A stretch of 64,000 nt of DNA from Opitutia bacterium (GCA_947475065.1 CANJLB010000007.1:40796-104795), one strand, 5' to 3'. Shown: positions 15,129 through 22,970, counted from the stretch's first letter. Notes: generated by a model not told the origin, from the sequence alone. Made by a program: numbers and translations.

Positions 15129-16346
15129 TCACGCGCCGCCCAAGGCGGCGCGGAAGATCTCAACGGACTGCGCGAGCTCGGCAGGCGTGGCCGTGAGCGG
15201 GGGGAGCAGGCGGATGACATTGTTGCCCGACGCGGGCACGAGCAGGCCGCGCTCGCGCAGCGCGGCGATGGTCGGCGCGAGGTCGCCGGCCATCTGCACA
15301 CCCACGAGGTAGCCGAGGCCGCGCACGGAGGCGACCTTGTCAGGAAAATTGACGGCGAGCTTTTGCAACGCGGCGAGCCACGGCGCGCTCTGCGCGGTAA
15401 CTTTTTCGAGAAGCTTTTCCTTCTCGATCACCTCGAGCACGGCGAGAGCGGCGGCGCAGGCCAGCGGCGTGCCGCCGAAGGTCGTGCCGTGTGAGCCGGG
15501 CTGGAAGAGGTCGGCGGCGTTTTCGCGCACCCACATTGCGCCGATGGGCATCCCCCCGCCGAGGCCCTTGGCCATCCCGATGGCATCGGGCTGCACGCCG
15601 TGGTGCTCAAAGGCAAAAAACTTTCCCGTGCGGCCGACGCCGCACTGCACTTCGTCCAGCAGGAGCAGCAGGTTGTGCCGCGTGCACAGCTCGCGCAGGC
15701 CGCGCAGAAACTCCGGCGTGCAGACGTTGATGCCGCTCTCGCCCTGGATTGTCTCGACGAAGATGGCGGCGGTCGCGTCGTCAACCAGCGCGGCAAATGA
15801 GGCGAGGTTGTTCAGTTCGCCGAACGCGAAGCCGGGCACGAGCGGGCGGAAGCCCTTCTGGATTTTTTCCTGCGGCGTGGCGCTCATGCCGCCGAACGTG
15901 CGGCCGTGAAACGCGTTTTTCGCGCAGATGATCTTGAAGCATCTGCCCTCCTCACCGCCGGCCTTCTTCATGCCGTGCAGGCGGGCGAGCTTGATGAGCG
16001 CCTCGTTGGCCTCCGCGCCGCTGTTGCAGAAAAACACGCGCCCAGGCCCCGCGAGGCCGACGAGCTGCCGCGCGAGCTCGGCCTGGTTGGGATGGCGGAA
16101 AAGATTACTGGTGTGGATGAGCTCGCCGGCCTGCCGCTGCACGGCTGCGACCCACTGCGGGTGGCAGTGGCCGAGCGCGTTCACCGCGATGCCGCTGGTG
16201 AAATCAAGGTAGCTGCGGCCCGCGTCGTCCCATACCCGCGCGCCGCTGCCGCGCACCAGCGTGAGCGGCTGGCGCGGGTAGTTTTTCAGCACGTGCGCGT
16301 CGTAGAGATCGGCGGTGCTTAGGCGGGTGATTTCCGAAACTTTCAT
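15129..16346 (-). CDS. argD: Acetylornithine aminotransferase
   Basis: A 405-residue class III PLP aminotransferase that converts N-acetylglutamate semialdehyde to N-acetylornithine (arginine synthesis; it may also serve lysine synthesis). Visible features are FTSGIAVNALGHCHP near the N-terminus, FFCNSGAEANEALIKLAR, LLLDEVQCGVGRTGKFFAFEH with the cofactor-contacting Asp, and MAKGLGGGMPIGA with the Schiff-base Lys. Length is normal. ATG 16346 (MKVSEITRL) is preferred over an upstream in-frame ATG that lies in repeat DNA. It follows argB on the same strand, separated by a 224-bp repeat. Confidence 0.95.
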   Translation of the reverse strand: MKVSEITRLSTADLYDAHVLKNYPRQPLTLVRGSGARVWDDAGRSYLDFTSGIAVNALGHCHPQWVAAVQRQAGELIHTSNLFRHPNQAELARQLVGLAGPGRVFFCNSGAEANEALIKLARLHGMKKAGGEEGRCFKIICAKNAFHGRTFGGMSATPQEKIQKGFRPLVPGFAFGELNNLASFAALVDDATAAIFVETIQGESGINVCTPEFLRGLRELCTRHNLLLLLDEVQCGVGRTGKFFAFEHHGVQPDAIGMAKGLGGGMPIGAMWVRENAADLFQPGSHGTTFGGTPLACAAALAVLEVIEKEKLLEKVTAQSAPWLAALQKLAVNFPDKVASVRGLGYLVGVQMAGDLAPTIAALRERGLLVPASGNNVIRLLPPLTATPAELAQSVEIFRAALGGA

Positions 16347-16350
16347 TAAA

Positions 16351-16574
16351 ATGCGGATTGCGGAGGGCAGAATGCGGATTGGCAATCGCGGAGTTTTGGC
16401 GGGCGGCAGGTGACGCGCCCGCCGCGCCGCTCCTGCGTGGCACGGGCATCCTGGCAGTGATAGAAATCGGGCGGGGCAGCGCGAGGAGACAAACGTGTCG
16501 AGGCAAGCCCGCCACCCACCACGAACATGGCGGGCGGCAAATCATTTCGCACTCCGAAATCCGCACTCAGCATT
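16351..16574. repeat. Decayed inverted-repeat element between argB and argD
   Basis: The left end (16351-16380) contains ATGCGGATTGCGGAGGGC, and the right end (16545-16574) is a diverged inverse, TTTCGCACTCCGAAATCC. The interior is GC-rich with GGCGGGC/GCCCGCC palindromic bits. No ORF of coding character is present. It fills the whole gap between argB and argD, so transcription of argD from the argB promoter must cross it. Confidence 0.55.
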
Positions 16575-16577
16575 CAC

Positions 16578-17459
16578 TCACCCCGCCACAATCTCCGTCC
16601 CGATGCCCTTGTCGGTGAAAATTTCCAGCAGCAGGGAGTGGGCGAGGCGGCCGTCCACGAAGTGGACGCGCTGCACGCCTTCCTCCAGCGCACGGACGGC
16701 GCTGGCGACCTTCGGTCTCATGCCCTTGTCAATGACGCCCTTTTTCTTGAGGTCGTTCACCTGCGAGGTCTTGAGGGTCGAAATGAGGGAGTCGGGATTT
16801 TTCGGGTCGGCGAGCAGGCCGGGCACGTCGCTCATGTAGACAAGGCGTCGGGCGTGCAACGCGCTGGCGACGCGGCCGGCGGCGACGTCGGCGTTGACGT
16901 TGTAGGGCTTATTGTCGAGCCCTTCGGCCACGGGCGAGATGATGGGCGTGAAGCCCTCGGCGATTTCCTTTTTGATGAGCTTCACCTTCACCTCGGTCAC
17001 ATCGCCGACGAAGCCGAGGTCCACGGGATTGCCATCGTCATCCACGGTGAGCTTCTGGCAGACGAGCACGCTGTCGCCGGGCAGGCCGCGGGGTTTGCCG
17101 CCGGCCTGGGCGAGGGAGTCGCACACGTCCTTGTTGACGATGTCGTCGAGGGTTTTTTTGACGATGGCTACGGCGGCTTCGTCTGTGACGCGGAGGCCGT
17201 TGATGAAAGTCGCCTTGAGGCCGGAGCTCTCCATGGCGCGCGTGATGGCCTTGCCGCCGCCGTGGACCACGACCACATTGATGCCGACGGCGGCGAGAAA
17301 CGCGAGGTCATGCGCGACGCGGAGGCGGCCGGCGGGATCGGGGTCGTCCATGAAGCTGCCGCCGTATTTGACGACGAAGGTGGAGCCGCGAAAATCCTGG
17401 ATGTAAGGCAGGGCCTCAAGGAGGACCTTGGCCTTGGCGGTGAGTTCAGCGACGTCCAT
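16578..17459 (-). CDS. argB: Acetylglutamate kinase
   Basis: A 293-residue amino-acid kinase that phosphorylates N-acetylglutamate, the second step of arginine synthesis in the cytoplasm. Characteristic segments are [12 protein letters not shown] with the phosphate-binding Lys and Gly-Gly, [16 protein letters not shown], and [25 protein letters not shown] (normally NINADTVAG). Length is typical. ATG 17459 begins [20 protein letters not shown], the usual start. It is divergent from argJ and upstream of argD, so three arginine genes cluster here; argC is not in the window. Confidence 0.95.
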   Translation of the reverse strand: MDVAELTAKAKVLLEALPYIQDFRGSTFVVKYGGSFMDDPDPAGRLRVAHDLAFLAAVGINVVVVHGGGKAITRAMESSGLKATFINGLRVTDEAAVAIVKKTLDDIVNKDVCDSLAQAGGKPRGLPGDSVLVCQKLTVDDDGNPVDLGFVGDVTEVKVKLIKKEIAEGFTPIISPVAEGLDNKPYNVNADVAAGRVASALHARRLVYMSDVPGLLADPKNPDSLISTLKTSQVNDLKKKGVIDKGMRPKVASAVRALEEGVQRVHFVDGRLAHSLLLEIFTDKGIGTEIVAG

Positions 17460-17716
17460 GGCGGTTCAGGCGGTGCGGCTCGCGGGCGTGACGGACAAAA
17501 GGAAACAGGAGGAGGGGCTCACGTTTTGGCGGAAGGCTGGTTGGATGCGTCCGAATAAGGCACGAGCGCGGCGCATTTCCACAAAAATTTTCAGGGTGGG
17601 GGAGGGTTGGCCGGCGGGGCATCACGGCGGTGGCGATCGGTCGGGGCGGTGTACCGTGCGAAACCCGGCGTAAAAATTTTCTTCACTCCGCGCCGTTGCG
17701 CGCCCACTGGTTGCGC

Positions 17717-19033
17717 GTGCCCAGCACGAATCTTACCTTTCAGAACCGCGCCGAACATCGCGCATGGCTTGCCACGCAAGCGGCGTTGCCAGCGGGCTTT
17801 CGGGTCGGCACGACGCGCTTTGACTTCACGCCGTGCGAGGCACCGAAGCCGGCGAAGATGACGCTCACGCTCATCGCGCTGGAAAAGCCGACGGCGGATT
17901 TCGCGGCGATGTTCACCCGGAATGCGTTTCCCGGCGCGCCGGTGATCGTGGGCCGTGCGCGGCTCGGCGAGCCGGCGCTCGGTGCAATCATCGTGAACAA
18001 CAAGATTTCCAACGTCTGCGCGCCCGGTGGCGTGGAGGCGAGCGAGCGCGTGTGCGCGGAGACGGCGCGGCTGCTCGGCCTCGTGCCGCGGGCGGTGCTG
18101 CCCTGCTCGACCGGTGTCATTGGCTGGACGCTGCCGGTGGAGGCGATGGTCGCGGCGCTGCCGGCCGCGGCCGCCGCGCTGTCAGCCGGCTCGGTGCTGC
18201 CGGCGGCGGAGGGCATTGTGACGACCGACCTTTATCCGAAAGTGCGCCGGGCGACCGTGGGCCCGGGCAGCATCGTCGGCATCGCCAAGGGCGCGGGCAT
18301 GATTGAGCCGAACCTGGCGACGATGCTCGTCTATCTGTTCACCGACCTAGCCGTACCGCGCGACACGTTGCGGGCGATGCTGGTGCGCGCGGTCGGGCCG
18401 AGCTTCAACAGCATCAGCATTGACAGCGACACGAGCACGTCGGACACGGTGGTGCTCGTGTCGTCGGGCCGCGTGCCGTGCGCCGGCCTGGCGGAGTTCG
18501 AGGCTGCGCTCACGCAAGTGTGCCGCGACCTTGCCGAAGATGTGGTGCGCAACGGCGAGGGCGTGCGGCACGTCATCCGGGTCGCTGTCACGGGCGCACC
18601 CACCGCGGAACTGGCACGGGCGCTCGGCAAAGCTGTCGTCAACGCGCCCCTGTTCAAATGTGCGGTGGCGGGCAACGACCCGAATGTCGGCCGGCTCGTG
18701 CAGGCCGTGGGCAAGCACGTGGGGGCGCATGCCCCCGGCACGGATTTGTCGCGGCTGCGCGCGACGATGGGTGGCATCGAGATTTTTTCCGGCGGCGTCT
18801 TCCGGCTCGATCCGGCGAAGGAGTCGGCGCTGGTCGCGCACCTGCGCGGAGCGGAGCTCTACCCGAGCGCGCCACCCAAGGACGGCGTATTCAGCGCCGC
18901 CGTGGATTTTCCGCCGCACGAACGTTGCGTGGAAATCGGCCTCGACCTCGGCGTGGGCTCAGGGGCGGCCACTGTGCTTGGCGGTGACCTCACGCACGAA
19001 TACGTGAGCGAAAATGCAGACTACCGGAGCTGA
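17717..19033 (+). CDS. argJ: Bifunctional glutamate N-acetyltransferase / ornithine acetyltransferase
   Basis: ArgJ recycles the acetyl group from acetylornithine to glutamate. The self-cleaving site is intact: PNLATMLVYLF, where the Thr of ATML becomes the nucleophile of the beta chain. The oxyanion-hole pattern STGVIG is present, as is the C-terminal substrate region GNDPNVGRLV. The usual NSGNANA stretch is replaced by NNKISNV, an odd feature. Start is uncertain: I chose GTG 17717, 24 residues before PAGFRVG; the open frame reaches ATG 17630. The stop lies in the loop of a small CCGGAG/CTCCGG hairpin (19024-19044). It is transcribed divergently from argB. Confidence 0.92.
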   Translation: MPSTNLTFQNRAEHRAWLATQAALPAGFRVGTTRFDFTPCEAPKPAKMTLTLIALEKPTADFAAMFTRNAFPGAPVIVGRARLGEPALGAIIVNNKISNVCAPGGVEASERVCAETARLLGLVPRAVLPCSTGVIGWTLPVEAMVAALPAAAAALSAGSVLPAAEGIVTTDLYPKVRRATVGPGSIVGIAKGAGMIEPNLATMLVYLFTDLAVPRDTLRAMLVRAVGPSFNSISIDSDTSTSDTVVLVSSGRVPCAGLAEFEAALTQVCRDLAEDVVRNGEGVRHVIRVAVTGAPTAELARALGKAVVNAPLFKCAVAGNDPNVGRLVQAVGKHVGAHAPGTDLSRLRATMGGIEIFSGGVFRLDPAKESALVAHLRGAELYPSAPPKDGVFSAAVDFPPHERCVEIGLDLGVGSGAATVLGGDLTHEYVSENADYRS

Positions 19034-19100
19034 AGAAACTCCGGCCAGCTCCGCAGCCAGCGCACCAACTCCCGTGTGCTCCCGGTCTGCACTAGGCCGT

Positions 19101-20180
19101 TTAGATGCTGAGCCTGGACTGCACGGCACTCCAATCAGAAAGTTCCTGTGAGCCTTGGGACATTTTTTCCAGCCAATCGCCCACCTCGCTTTCCGTGACG
19201 AAGACTGGCACCTCGTTCCCGTCCGGCAGGCCGGTGATTTTCACGCTGCATTCGGCGAGCTGTCCTCCATTGTTTCCCACGCTTAGTTTGATGGAGTGCA
19301 GGCCAGCCGCCATCGCAATTTCAATCCCGTTCAATTTTCCCTCATTGGACAGGTCATAGCCCAACCCGTCGATGACCACGGTGACGCCGCGCCCGGCCTC
19401 CACTCTTATTTTTGCCTTGTCGGCCAGTTGAAAGCTCCCGCTGGCTTCAAATTGCTGAGGCGCCTGACGCATGTCCCATTTCCCGTTCAGCTTTTTTTTG
19501 GCGGCCTCGCCCCAGATGTTTGAGCCATTCGGGACCGACAGGATATAGAAAGGAAACTGCTTGCCCCCATAGCTCCCCAACATGCCGCGATAGAGCGTCG
19601 GCTTCGTCCGGTCTGCGGCAGGCGTGCCACGCCCAGGCACATCCGGGTTGGTGACGTAGTTGATGCCTGCAATCAGATCGGAGACCGCCCGGCTGATGCT
19701 GGCGATGGCACGGTCGCGGGAGCCGTACCGCTCGCCGGCTGGGGTCTGTTGCAGATAGGCGAGGGCCGTCTGGAGCAAGCTGAGCGCGATCCGCAGGTTG
19801 GGTGCGTGGTTCGGGCGGCTGGCGACGTTGAAATCGCTGACGCGTGCGCTGATGGCACTGATTTCCGAGGATGGGGCGGCCGGCTGGGAGTTGAGTTCGG
19901 GATGCGTGGTGACAAACGCGAGGCAGTTGGCCACGTTGAGCCTGGCCTCCTCGAGGTCAGCGCGCGCGAGCTCGACAAACCCTCCCTTGTTATCGGTGGA
20001 AGCCTTGCTCAAGGACTCAATCGCCTGATCCAAGGCCCGCTGCGCGGCGGCCAGAGGCGCGGCGGCGTGCTCGAGCATGGCGGTCGCGGCGGCACGCGGA
20101 GGCGGCGCGGCGGCCGTCATGCGTCCCACCGGGGAGAGGCCGGCCAAGACGACGGCGAGGAGGACGGGTAAGATTTTCAT
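19101..20180 (-). CDS. Hypothetical secreted protein with helical N-terminal and beta-rich C-terminal parts
   Basis: A 359-residue protein with a signal peptide (MKILPVLLAVVLAGLSPVG, cleavage probably after AAA). Residues about 30-170 look helical and rich in Ala/Leu, with AQRALDQAIESL and LLQTALAYLQQTPAGERYG. The rest looks beta-rich, ending VPVFVTESEVGDWLEKMSQGSQ. A segment of the form GRGVTVVIDGLGYDLSNEG may be a NPCBM-like or lectin-like sheet, but this is weak. No catalytic motif is recognised. It is convergent with argJ and divergent from the SGNH hydrolase, with 230 bp between. Function unknown. Confidence 0.65.
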   Translation of the reverse strand: MKILPVLLAVVLAGLSPVGRMTAAAPPPRAAATAMLEHAAAPLAAAQRALDQAIESLSKASTDNKGGFVELARADLEEARLNVANCLAFVTTHPELNSQPAAPSSEISAISARVSDFNVASRPNHAPNLRIALSLLQTALAYLQQTPAGERYGSRDRAIASISRAVSDLIAGINYVTNPDVPGRGTPAADRTKPTLYRGMLGSYGGKQFPFYILSVPNGSNIWGEAAKKKLNGKWDMRQAPQQFEASGSFQLADKAKIRVEAGRGVTVVIDGLGYDLSNEGKLNGIEIAMAAGLHSIKLSVGNNGGQLAECSVKITGLPDGNEVPVFVTESEVGDWLEKMSQGSQELSDWSAVQSRLSI

Positions 20181-20410
20181 GGTGCGAAACCGAGCTGGGA
20201 GTGAGAGGGAGCATACCTAAGACGCACCACCCGCCGTATTCTTAGCAAAAATTTCATCCCGGACTTAATTTTCTTTGCCGGCGAATCCGTGGCGGAAAAT
20301 TTCACTGACGGTCCGGCTTCTGTCCCTCCCGCCCAAGTGATGCGGAACTTGCGCTTGCCCTGCATGCGGGCGGACACCACTTTGCGGTCACCCCAACCCC
20401 TTCCGTTCAC

Positions 20411-21145
20411 ATGAACTCCCCCCGTCCCGCCCTCCGCCCCCGCCCATTGTTTGCCGCCGGCCTGCTGGCCATGCTGGCTTCGGCGTTTGCCGCCGCTCCG
20501 GCCACCCCGACTGCCCCGGTGGCCGCCCCGGCCGCCGCTGCGCCAGCCGGAAACCGTTTCGAGAAAAATGTCGCCGATTATGAGGCTGCCGACAAGGCCA
20601 CGCCTGCGCTTAAGGGTGCCATCCTGCTCGTCGGTGACTCACAATTTTTCCGCTGGAAGACACTCGCCGAGGATCTGCCCGGCTACACGGTCATCAACCG
20701 CGGCATTGATTCGCTTCAGATGTCCGACCTGCTGTTTTTCGCCGACCGCCTGGTGCCGGGCTATCAGCCGCGATTCGTCGTGATCCATGCCGGCGGCAAC
20801 GATGTGCACAATGGCCGCAAGCCCGAGCAGGTGCTGGCGGACTTCAAGGCGTTTGTCGCCAAGGTGCGCGTCAAGCTGCCCAACGTGCCCATCGCCTTCA
20901 GCAGCACCACACCCGGCCCCGCCCGCTGGGATGAGCGTGAGGTGCGTGTGCAGACCAACAAGCTGCTCAAGGACTACATCGCCACGCAAAAGAATCTCCA
21001 TTTCATTGATCTCTGGGACGTGATGCTGACGCCCGACGGCAAGCCGCGCGAGGACCTGTGGGTCGAGGACCGTATCCATCCGAACCAAGCGGGCTACCTG
21101 ATCCGCGTGAAAATCATGAAGCCGCTGCTGGGCGCGCCGGGGTAG
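20411..21145 (+). CDS. Secreted SGNH/GDSL-family hydrolase
   Basis: A 244-residue exported hydrolase. The signal peptide (about 1-28, ending AFAAA) is followed by a Pro/Ala linker. SGNH block I is LLVGDSQFF with Ser77 as nucleophile; the Gly is in VINRGIDSLQ, the Asn in IHAGGNDVHN and the catalytic Asp-His pair in VEDRIHPNQAGY near residue 225. This arrangement resembles platelet-activating-factor-acetylhydrolase-like and rhamnogalacturonan-acetylesterase-like esterases, so deacylation of a lipid or polysaccharide is likely; the substrate is unknown. The TAG stop lies in the left end of a 120-bp palindromic element that starts at 21141. Confidence 0.9.
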   Translation: MNSPRPALRPRPLFAAGLLAMLASAFAAAPATPTAPVAAPAAAAPAGNRFEKNVADYEAADKATPALKGAILLVGDSQFFRWKTLAEDLPGYTVINRGIDSLQMSDLLFFADRLVPGYQPRFVVIHAGGNDVHNGRKPEQVLADFKAFVAKVRVKLPNVPIAFSSTTPGPARWDEREVRVQTNKLLKDYIATQKNLHFIDLWDVMLTPDGKPREDLWVEDRIHPNQAGYLIRVKIMKPLLGAPG

Positions 21146-21260
21146 TGTGTCAGCTTGGTCGGTGTAGGTTGCGCGCTCGCCGCGCAACTTCGGCACCGCA
21201 GGCAAACGTGGCGCGTCAAGCACGCCACCTACCTCGGAAAAGGCAAACTGATACACTACC
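21141..21260. repeat. 120-bp element: outer 13-bp inverted repeats around a paired REP (BIME)
   Basis: The outer ends are GGTAGTGTGTCAG (21141-21153) and CTGATACACTACC (21248-21260), inverted with one mismatch. Inside, 21164-21232 is two inverted GTAG-headed hairpins: GTAG, GTTGCGCG/CGCGCAAC, and GTGGCGCG/CACGCCAC, CTAC. The inner unit is a relative of 26083-26152 in the opposite orientation, with shared spacer GTTTGCC. The left end supplies the TAG stop of the SGNH hydrolase. Confidence 0.75.
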
Positions 21261-21364
21261 CGCGCCGGACAGGCCGGCGAAGTGAGATGCGCGTAGGTGT
21301 GGCCCCGGGACTTGGCTACCATGCCCGGATTTGAACCAAGGCAGGGGAAAGCCGGGACGTTCCG

Positions 21365-21556
21365 TCAGGCCCGGCGGAAATGTTCGCGGCGGGCCGGTCC
21401 GTTGGGCAGCGGAAACATTTCCGGCGTCAGGTCGGGCCGCTGGGTGAGCACGAGAAAATCGTGCACGGTGCGGCCGGTTGTGGCGTCGAAAAACGGCGGG
21501 CGTTCCGGTGGCCGGAAAAAGGCCGTTGGCGTGGCGTGGTCGGTGGCGGTGGTCAT
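21365..21556 (-). CDS. Hypothetical 63-residue protein downstream of an attenuator-like leader
   Basis: A short ORF with no recognised domain. The composition is Thr/His at the start, a Pro/Phe-rich segment (TAFFRPPERPPFFDATTG) and a basic tail (PARREHFRRA). The middle stretch RTVHDFLVLTQRPDL looks protein-like rather than random. It lies about 50 bp downstream of a strong intrinsic terminator (21606-21639), itself downstream of a Val-rich leader peptide, so it appears to be the first gene controlled by that leader. No cysteine or membrane span. It may be a genuine small protein, or the true target gene may have been lost. Confidence 0.4.
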   Translation of the reverse strand: MTTATDHATPTAFFRPPERPPFFDATTGRTVHDFLVLTQRPDLTPEMFPLPNGPARREHFRRA

Positions 21557-21605
21557 GGTGGTGGTTGGTTAAAACCGCCCCCTGCGTCGTGCTGCCGGCC
21601 GGGCC

Positions 21606-21639
21606 AAAAAAAAGCCCCTCCGGCAATGCGCCGGAGGGG
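21606..21639 (-). terminator. Intrinsic terminator/attenuator on the minus strand
   Basis: Perfect 10-bp stem CCCCTCCGGC (21615-21624) and GCCGGAGGGG (21630-21639) with a 5-nt loop, followed in the minus direction by eight T residues. It starts 22 nt after the stop of the leader peptide, the layout of a transcription attenuator. Confidence 0.8.
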
Positions 21640-21660
21640 GTGGAGATTCGTTGGACGAAA

Positions 21661-21765
21661 TCAGAACCCTCGCGGCGCGTCGGTAACGACGGAACCGATG
21701 ACGACGACGGCCACGGAGAGGTGGCCGGGGCGTGCGACGGACGACGTTTTGCCGGAGAGATTCAT
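21661..21765 (-). CDS. Candidate Val/Ile-rich leader peptide (34 residues)
   Basis: ATG 21765 to TGA 21661-21663. The C-terminal half reads SVAVVVIGSVVTDAPRGF, with seven Val and one Ile in eleven residues (AVVVIGSVVTD: five Val, one Ile as written; further Val upstream). This is typical of leaders that sense branched-chain aminoacyl-tRNA for ilv operons. A TTGACA -35-like hexamer lies upstream at 21803-21808, though no clear -10 follows. A terminator hairpin lies directly downstream. Known ilv leaders precede acetolactate synthase genes; none is encoded here, only a 63-residue ORF. The call as a leader is inferred from composition and layout. Confidence 0.45.
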   Translation of the reverse strand: MNLSGKTSSVARPGHLSVAVVVIGSVVTDAPRGF

Positions 21766-21929
21766 GAGTTACGGGTGAGAGCAGGCGCGCTTTCGCGTCG
21801 TTTGTCAAGTCCGGTCTGTTCCTTCGGCGGCCTCCTGCCGAACTTTACCTCCCCTTAACATTTCTCCACGTCGCGCTCACCGTTCGTTTACAGGGCGGGC
21901 GTCTCTCCTTGCATCAACCCAATCACACC

Positions 21930-22184
21930 ATGCTCAACGCCCAATCTCTGCTCAAACTGGTCTTTCTCAGCGCTTGGATTCTCACGCTCACCACCATCGC
22001 CTTTGGGACGGGTAGTGCTCTCCTCCCGGCCCGCTCCGTCTCTTTCGCCCTGACCGTCTATGGCCCGGACACCGGATGGAATCATCATCTGGTCGCTGCC
22101 CGCGTGGCCGGGGTCATCGTCCATGGCCGCAGCCTGCGTCATGGCCCTGCCTCGGCTGCCGGCGCCAAAGCCGGGCCGATCTGA
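21930..22184 (+). CDS. Hypothetical small membrane protein
   Basis: An 84-residue ORF starting at ATG 21930. Residues about 7-31 form one hydrophobic span (LLKLVFLSAWILTLTTIAFG), and the rest is small and basic (VAGVIVHGRSLRHGPASA). Third codon positions are mostly G/C, as in neighbouring genes, but alternative frames are also open. A strong hairpin terminator follows at 22243-22276, supporting a plus-strand transcript. No family is recognised. It could instead be a non-coding RNA transcribed to the same terminator. Confidence 0.35.
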   Translation: MLNAQSLLKLVFLSAWILTLTTIAFGTGSALLPARSVSFALTVYGPDTGWNHHLVAARVAGVIVHGRSLRHGPASAAGAKAGPI

Positions 22185-22242
22185 AGCATTTGCGTGGGGT
22201 AAGCGCAAAACCGGGGCGCGTGCGCGACACGTGCCCGGATCA

Positions 22243-22276
22243 AACAGCCGGCGGCCGGGGGGCCGTCGGCTGTTTC
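22243..22276 (+). terminator. Probable intrinsic terminator
   Basis: A 15-bp stem (AAACAGCCGGCGGCC with GGCCGTCGGCTGTTT, one G-T pair) and a GGGG loop, followed by CATTTTAT. It ends a plus-strand transcript from the 21930 region and lies in the gap before the convergent DUF983 gene. Confidence 0.6.
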
Positions 22277-22367
22277 ATTTTATATCCGCGATAGTTTCAT
22301 GCGGCGCAACCGGCGGCGGCCCGTTGGTCGCCGGGCCCGGCGGACGGACGCGACCAAGGGGCCGCGC

Positions 22368-22778
22368 TCAGTCGTTCTGATCCCCGGCCGGGCCGGACCG
22401 CGGATCCCGGTTGGCGGGCAGGTGGTGGGGGAATAAAAAATAATAGTTGGCCAGTCCCCAGCAGCGCGACGGGCGGTAGAGCAGCAGCGGCACCACCACC
22501 GCGCCGACGCCCGCCAGCACGGCGGCGGTCGTCCCGCCCAGCACGCCGAAATGCCAGAGCAGCGCGACCGGCGAGAGAAAGCCGACGAGCGTGACGCCGT
22601 AGTTGAGCGACATCGCGGCGAGAAAGCCGCCCTCGTCGCGCTCGATCTTGAGTCCGCAGATGGGGCATTCGCGGTTGAGCGTGAACAGCGTGCCGGGCTG
22701 AAACAGCTTTTTTTCCCCGCAGTTGGGGCAGCGGTGGGTGAGGCCGCGAACGATGATCTGGCCACGGGTGACACGCAT
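22368..22778 (-). CDS. DUF983-family membrane protein with N-terminal zinc ribbon
   Basis: A 136-residue protein. Two CxxC knuckles (C17/C20 in RCPNCG and C38/C41 in ECPICG) suggest a zinc ribbon, followed by two membrane spans (LVGFLSPVALLWHFGV and AAVLAGVGAVVVPLLLY). This is the DUF983 arrangement, whose role is unknown; some members lie near cytochrome oxidase genes. ATG 22778 is chosen because it opens MRVTRGQIIVRGLTHRCPNCG, the normal family start; the upstream frame runs through repeat DNA. It is divergent from blaI with about 190 bp between. Confidence 0.85.
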   Translation of the reverse strand: MRVTRGQIIVRGLTHRCPNCGEKKLFQPGTLFTLNRECPICGLKIERDEGGFLAAMSLNYGVTLVGFLSPVALLWHFGVLGGTTAAVLAGVGAVVVPLLLYRPSRCWGLANYYFLFPHHLPANRDPRSGPAGDQND

Positions 22779-22842
22779 GAGGCCATCAGCCAAGCAGGCC
22801 GCCCCGCCGGTGGGAAGCGCCTTTGTGCGGGAGGATGCAAAT

Positions 22843-22866
22843 GTGGGCGGGGTGCCCTCACCCCGC
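22843..22866. repeat. Hairpin repeat, single unit of the 8473 family
   Basis: GTGGGCGGGGTGCCCTCACC followed by CCGC; the core GCGGGGTG/CACCCCGC forms an 8-bp stem over CCCT. It matches one arm of the 8473-8530 palindrome with one change and lies upstream of the DUF983 gene. Confidence 0.65.
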
Positions 22867-22902
22867 TGGCCGCGCGCCACCATCCTTGGCGCGGCAGCCA
22901 GA

Positions 22903-22970
22903 CATTATGCTAAGAAACTAGCAAATAATGCTTGCTTCGTGTCGAATGATCATGCTAGATATCTAGCATG
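22903..22970 (+). promoter_or_regulatory. blaI promoter with two operator palindromes; one covers the start codon
   Basis: Operator 1 is an imperfect repeat at 22903-22930 (CATTATGCTA...TAGC..ATAATG). Operator 2 is a perfect 20-bp palindrome CATGCTAGATATCTAGCATG at 22951-22970, sharing the GCTA/TAGC half-sites. A -35-like TTGCTT (22932-22937) is 18 bp from TAGATA (22956-22961), so the -10 lies in operator 2. The blaI ATG is at 22968-22970, the last bases of the palindrome. BlaI/MecI repressors bind such palindromes, so this is probably autorepression. Transcription would begin at or next to the ATG. Confidence 0.7.

Noticed and set aside
21318..21345. tRNA T-arm-like sequence on the minus strand (GGTTCAAATCC followed by CATGGTAGCCA)
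   Set aside because: A matching 5' acceptor (TACCATG), D-arm and anticodon arm could not be found in the preceding 80 nt, so no cloverleaf forms.
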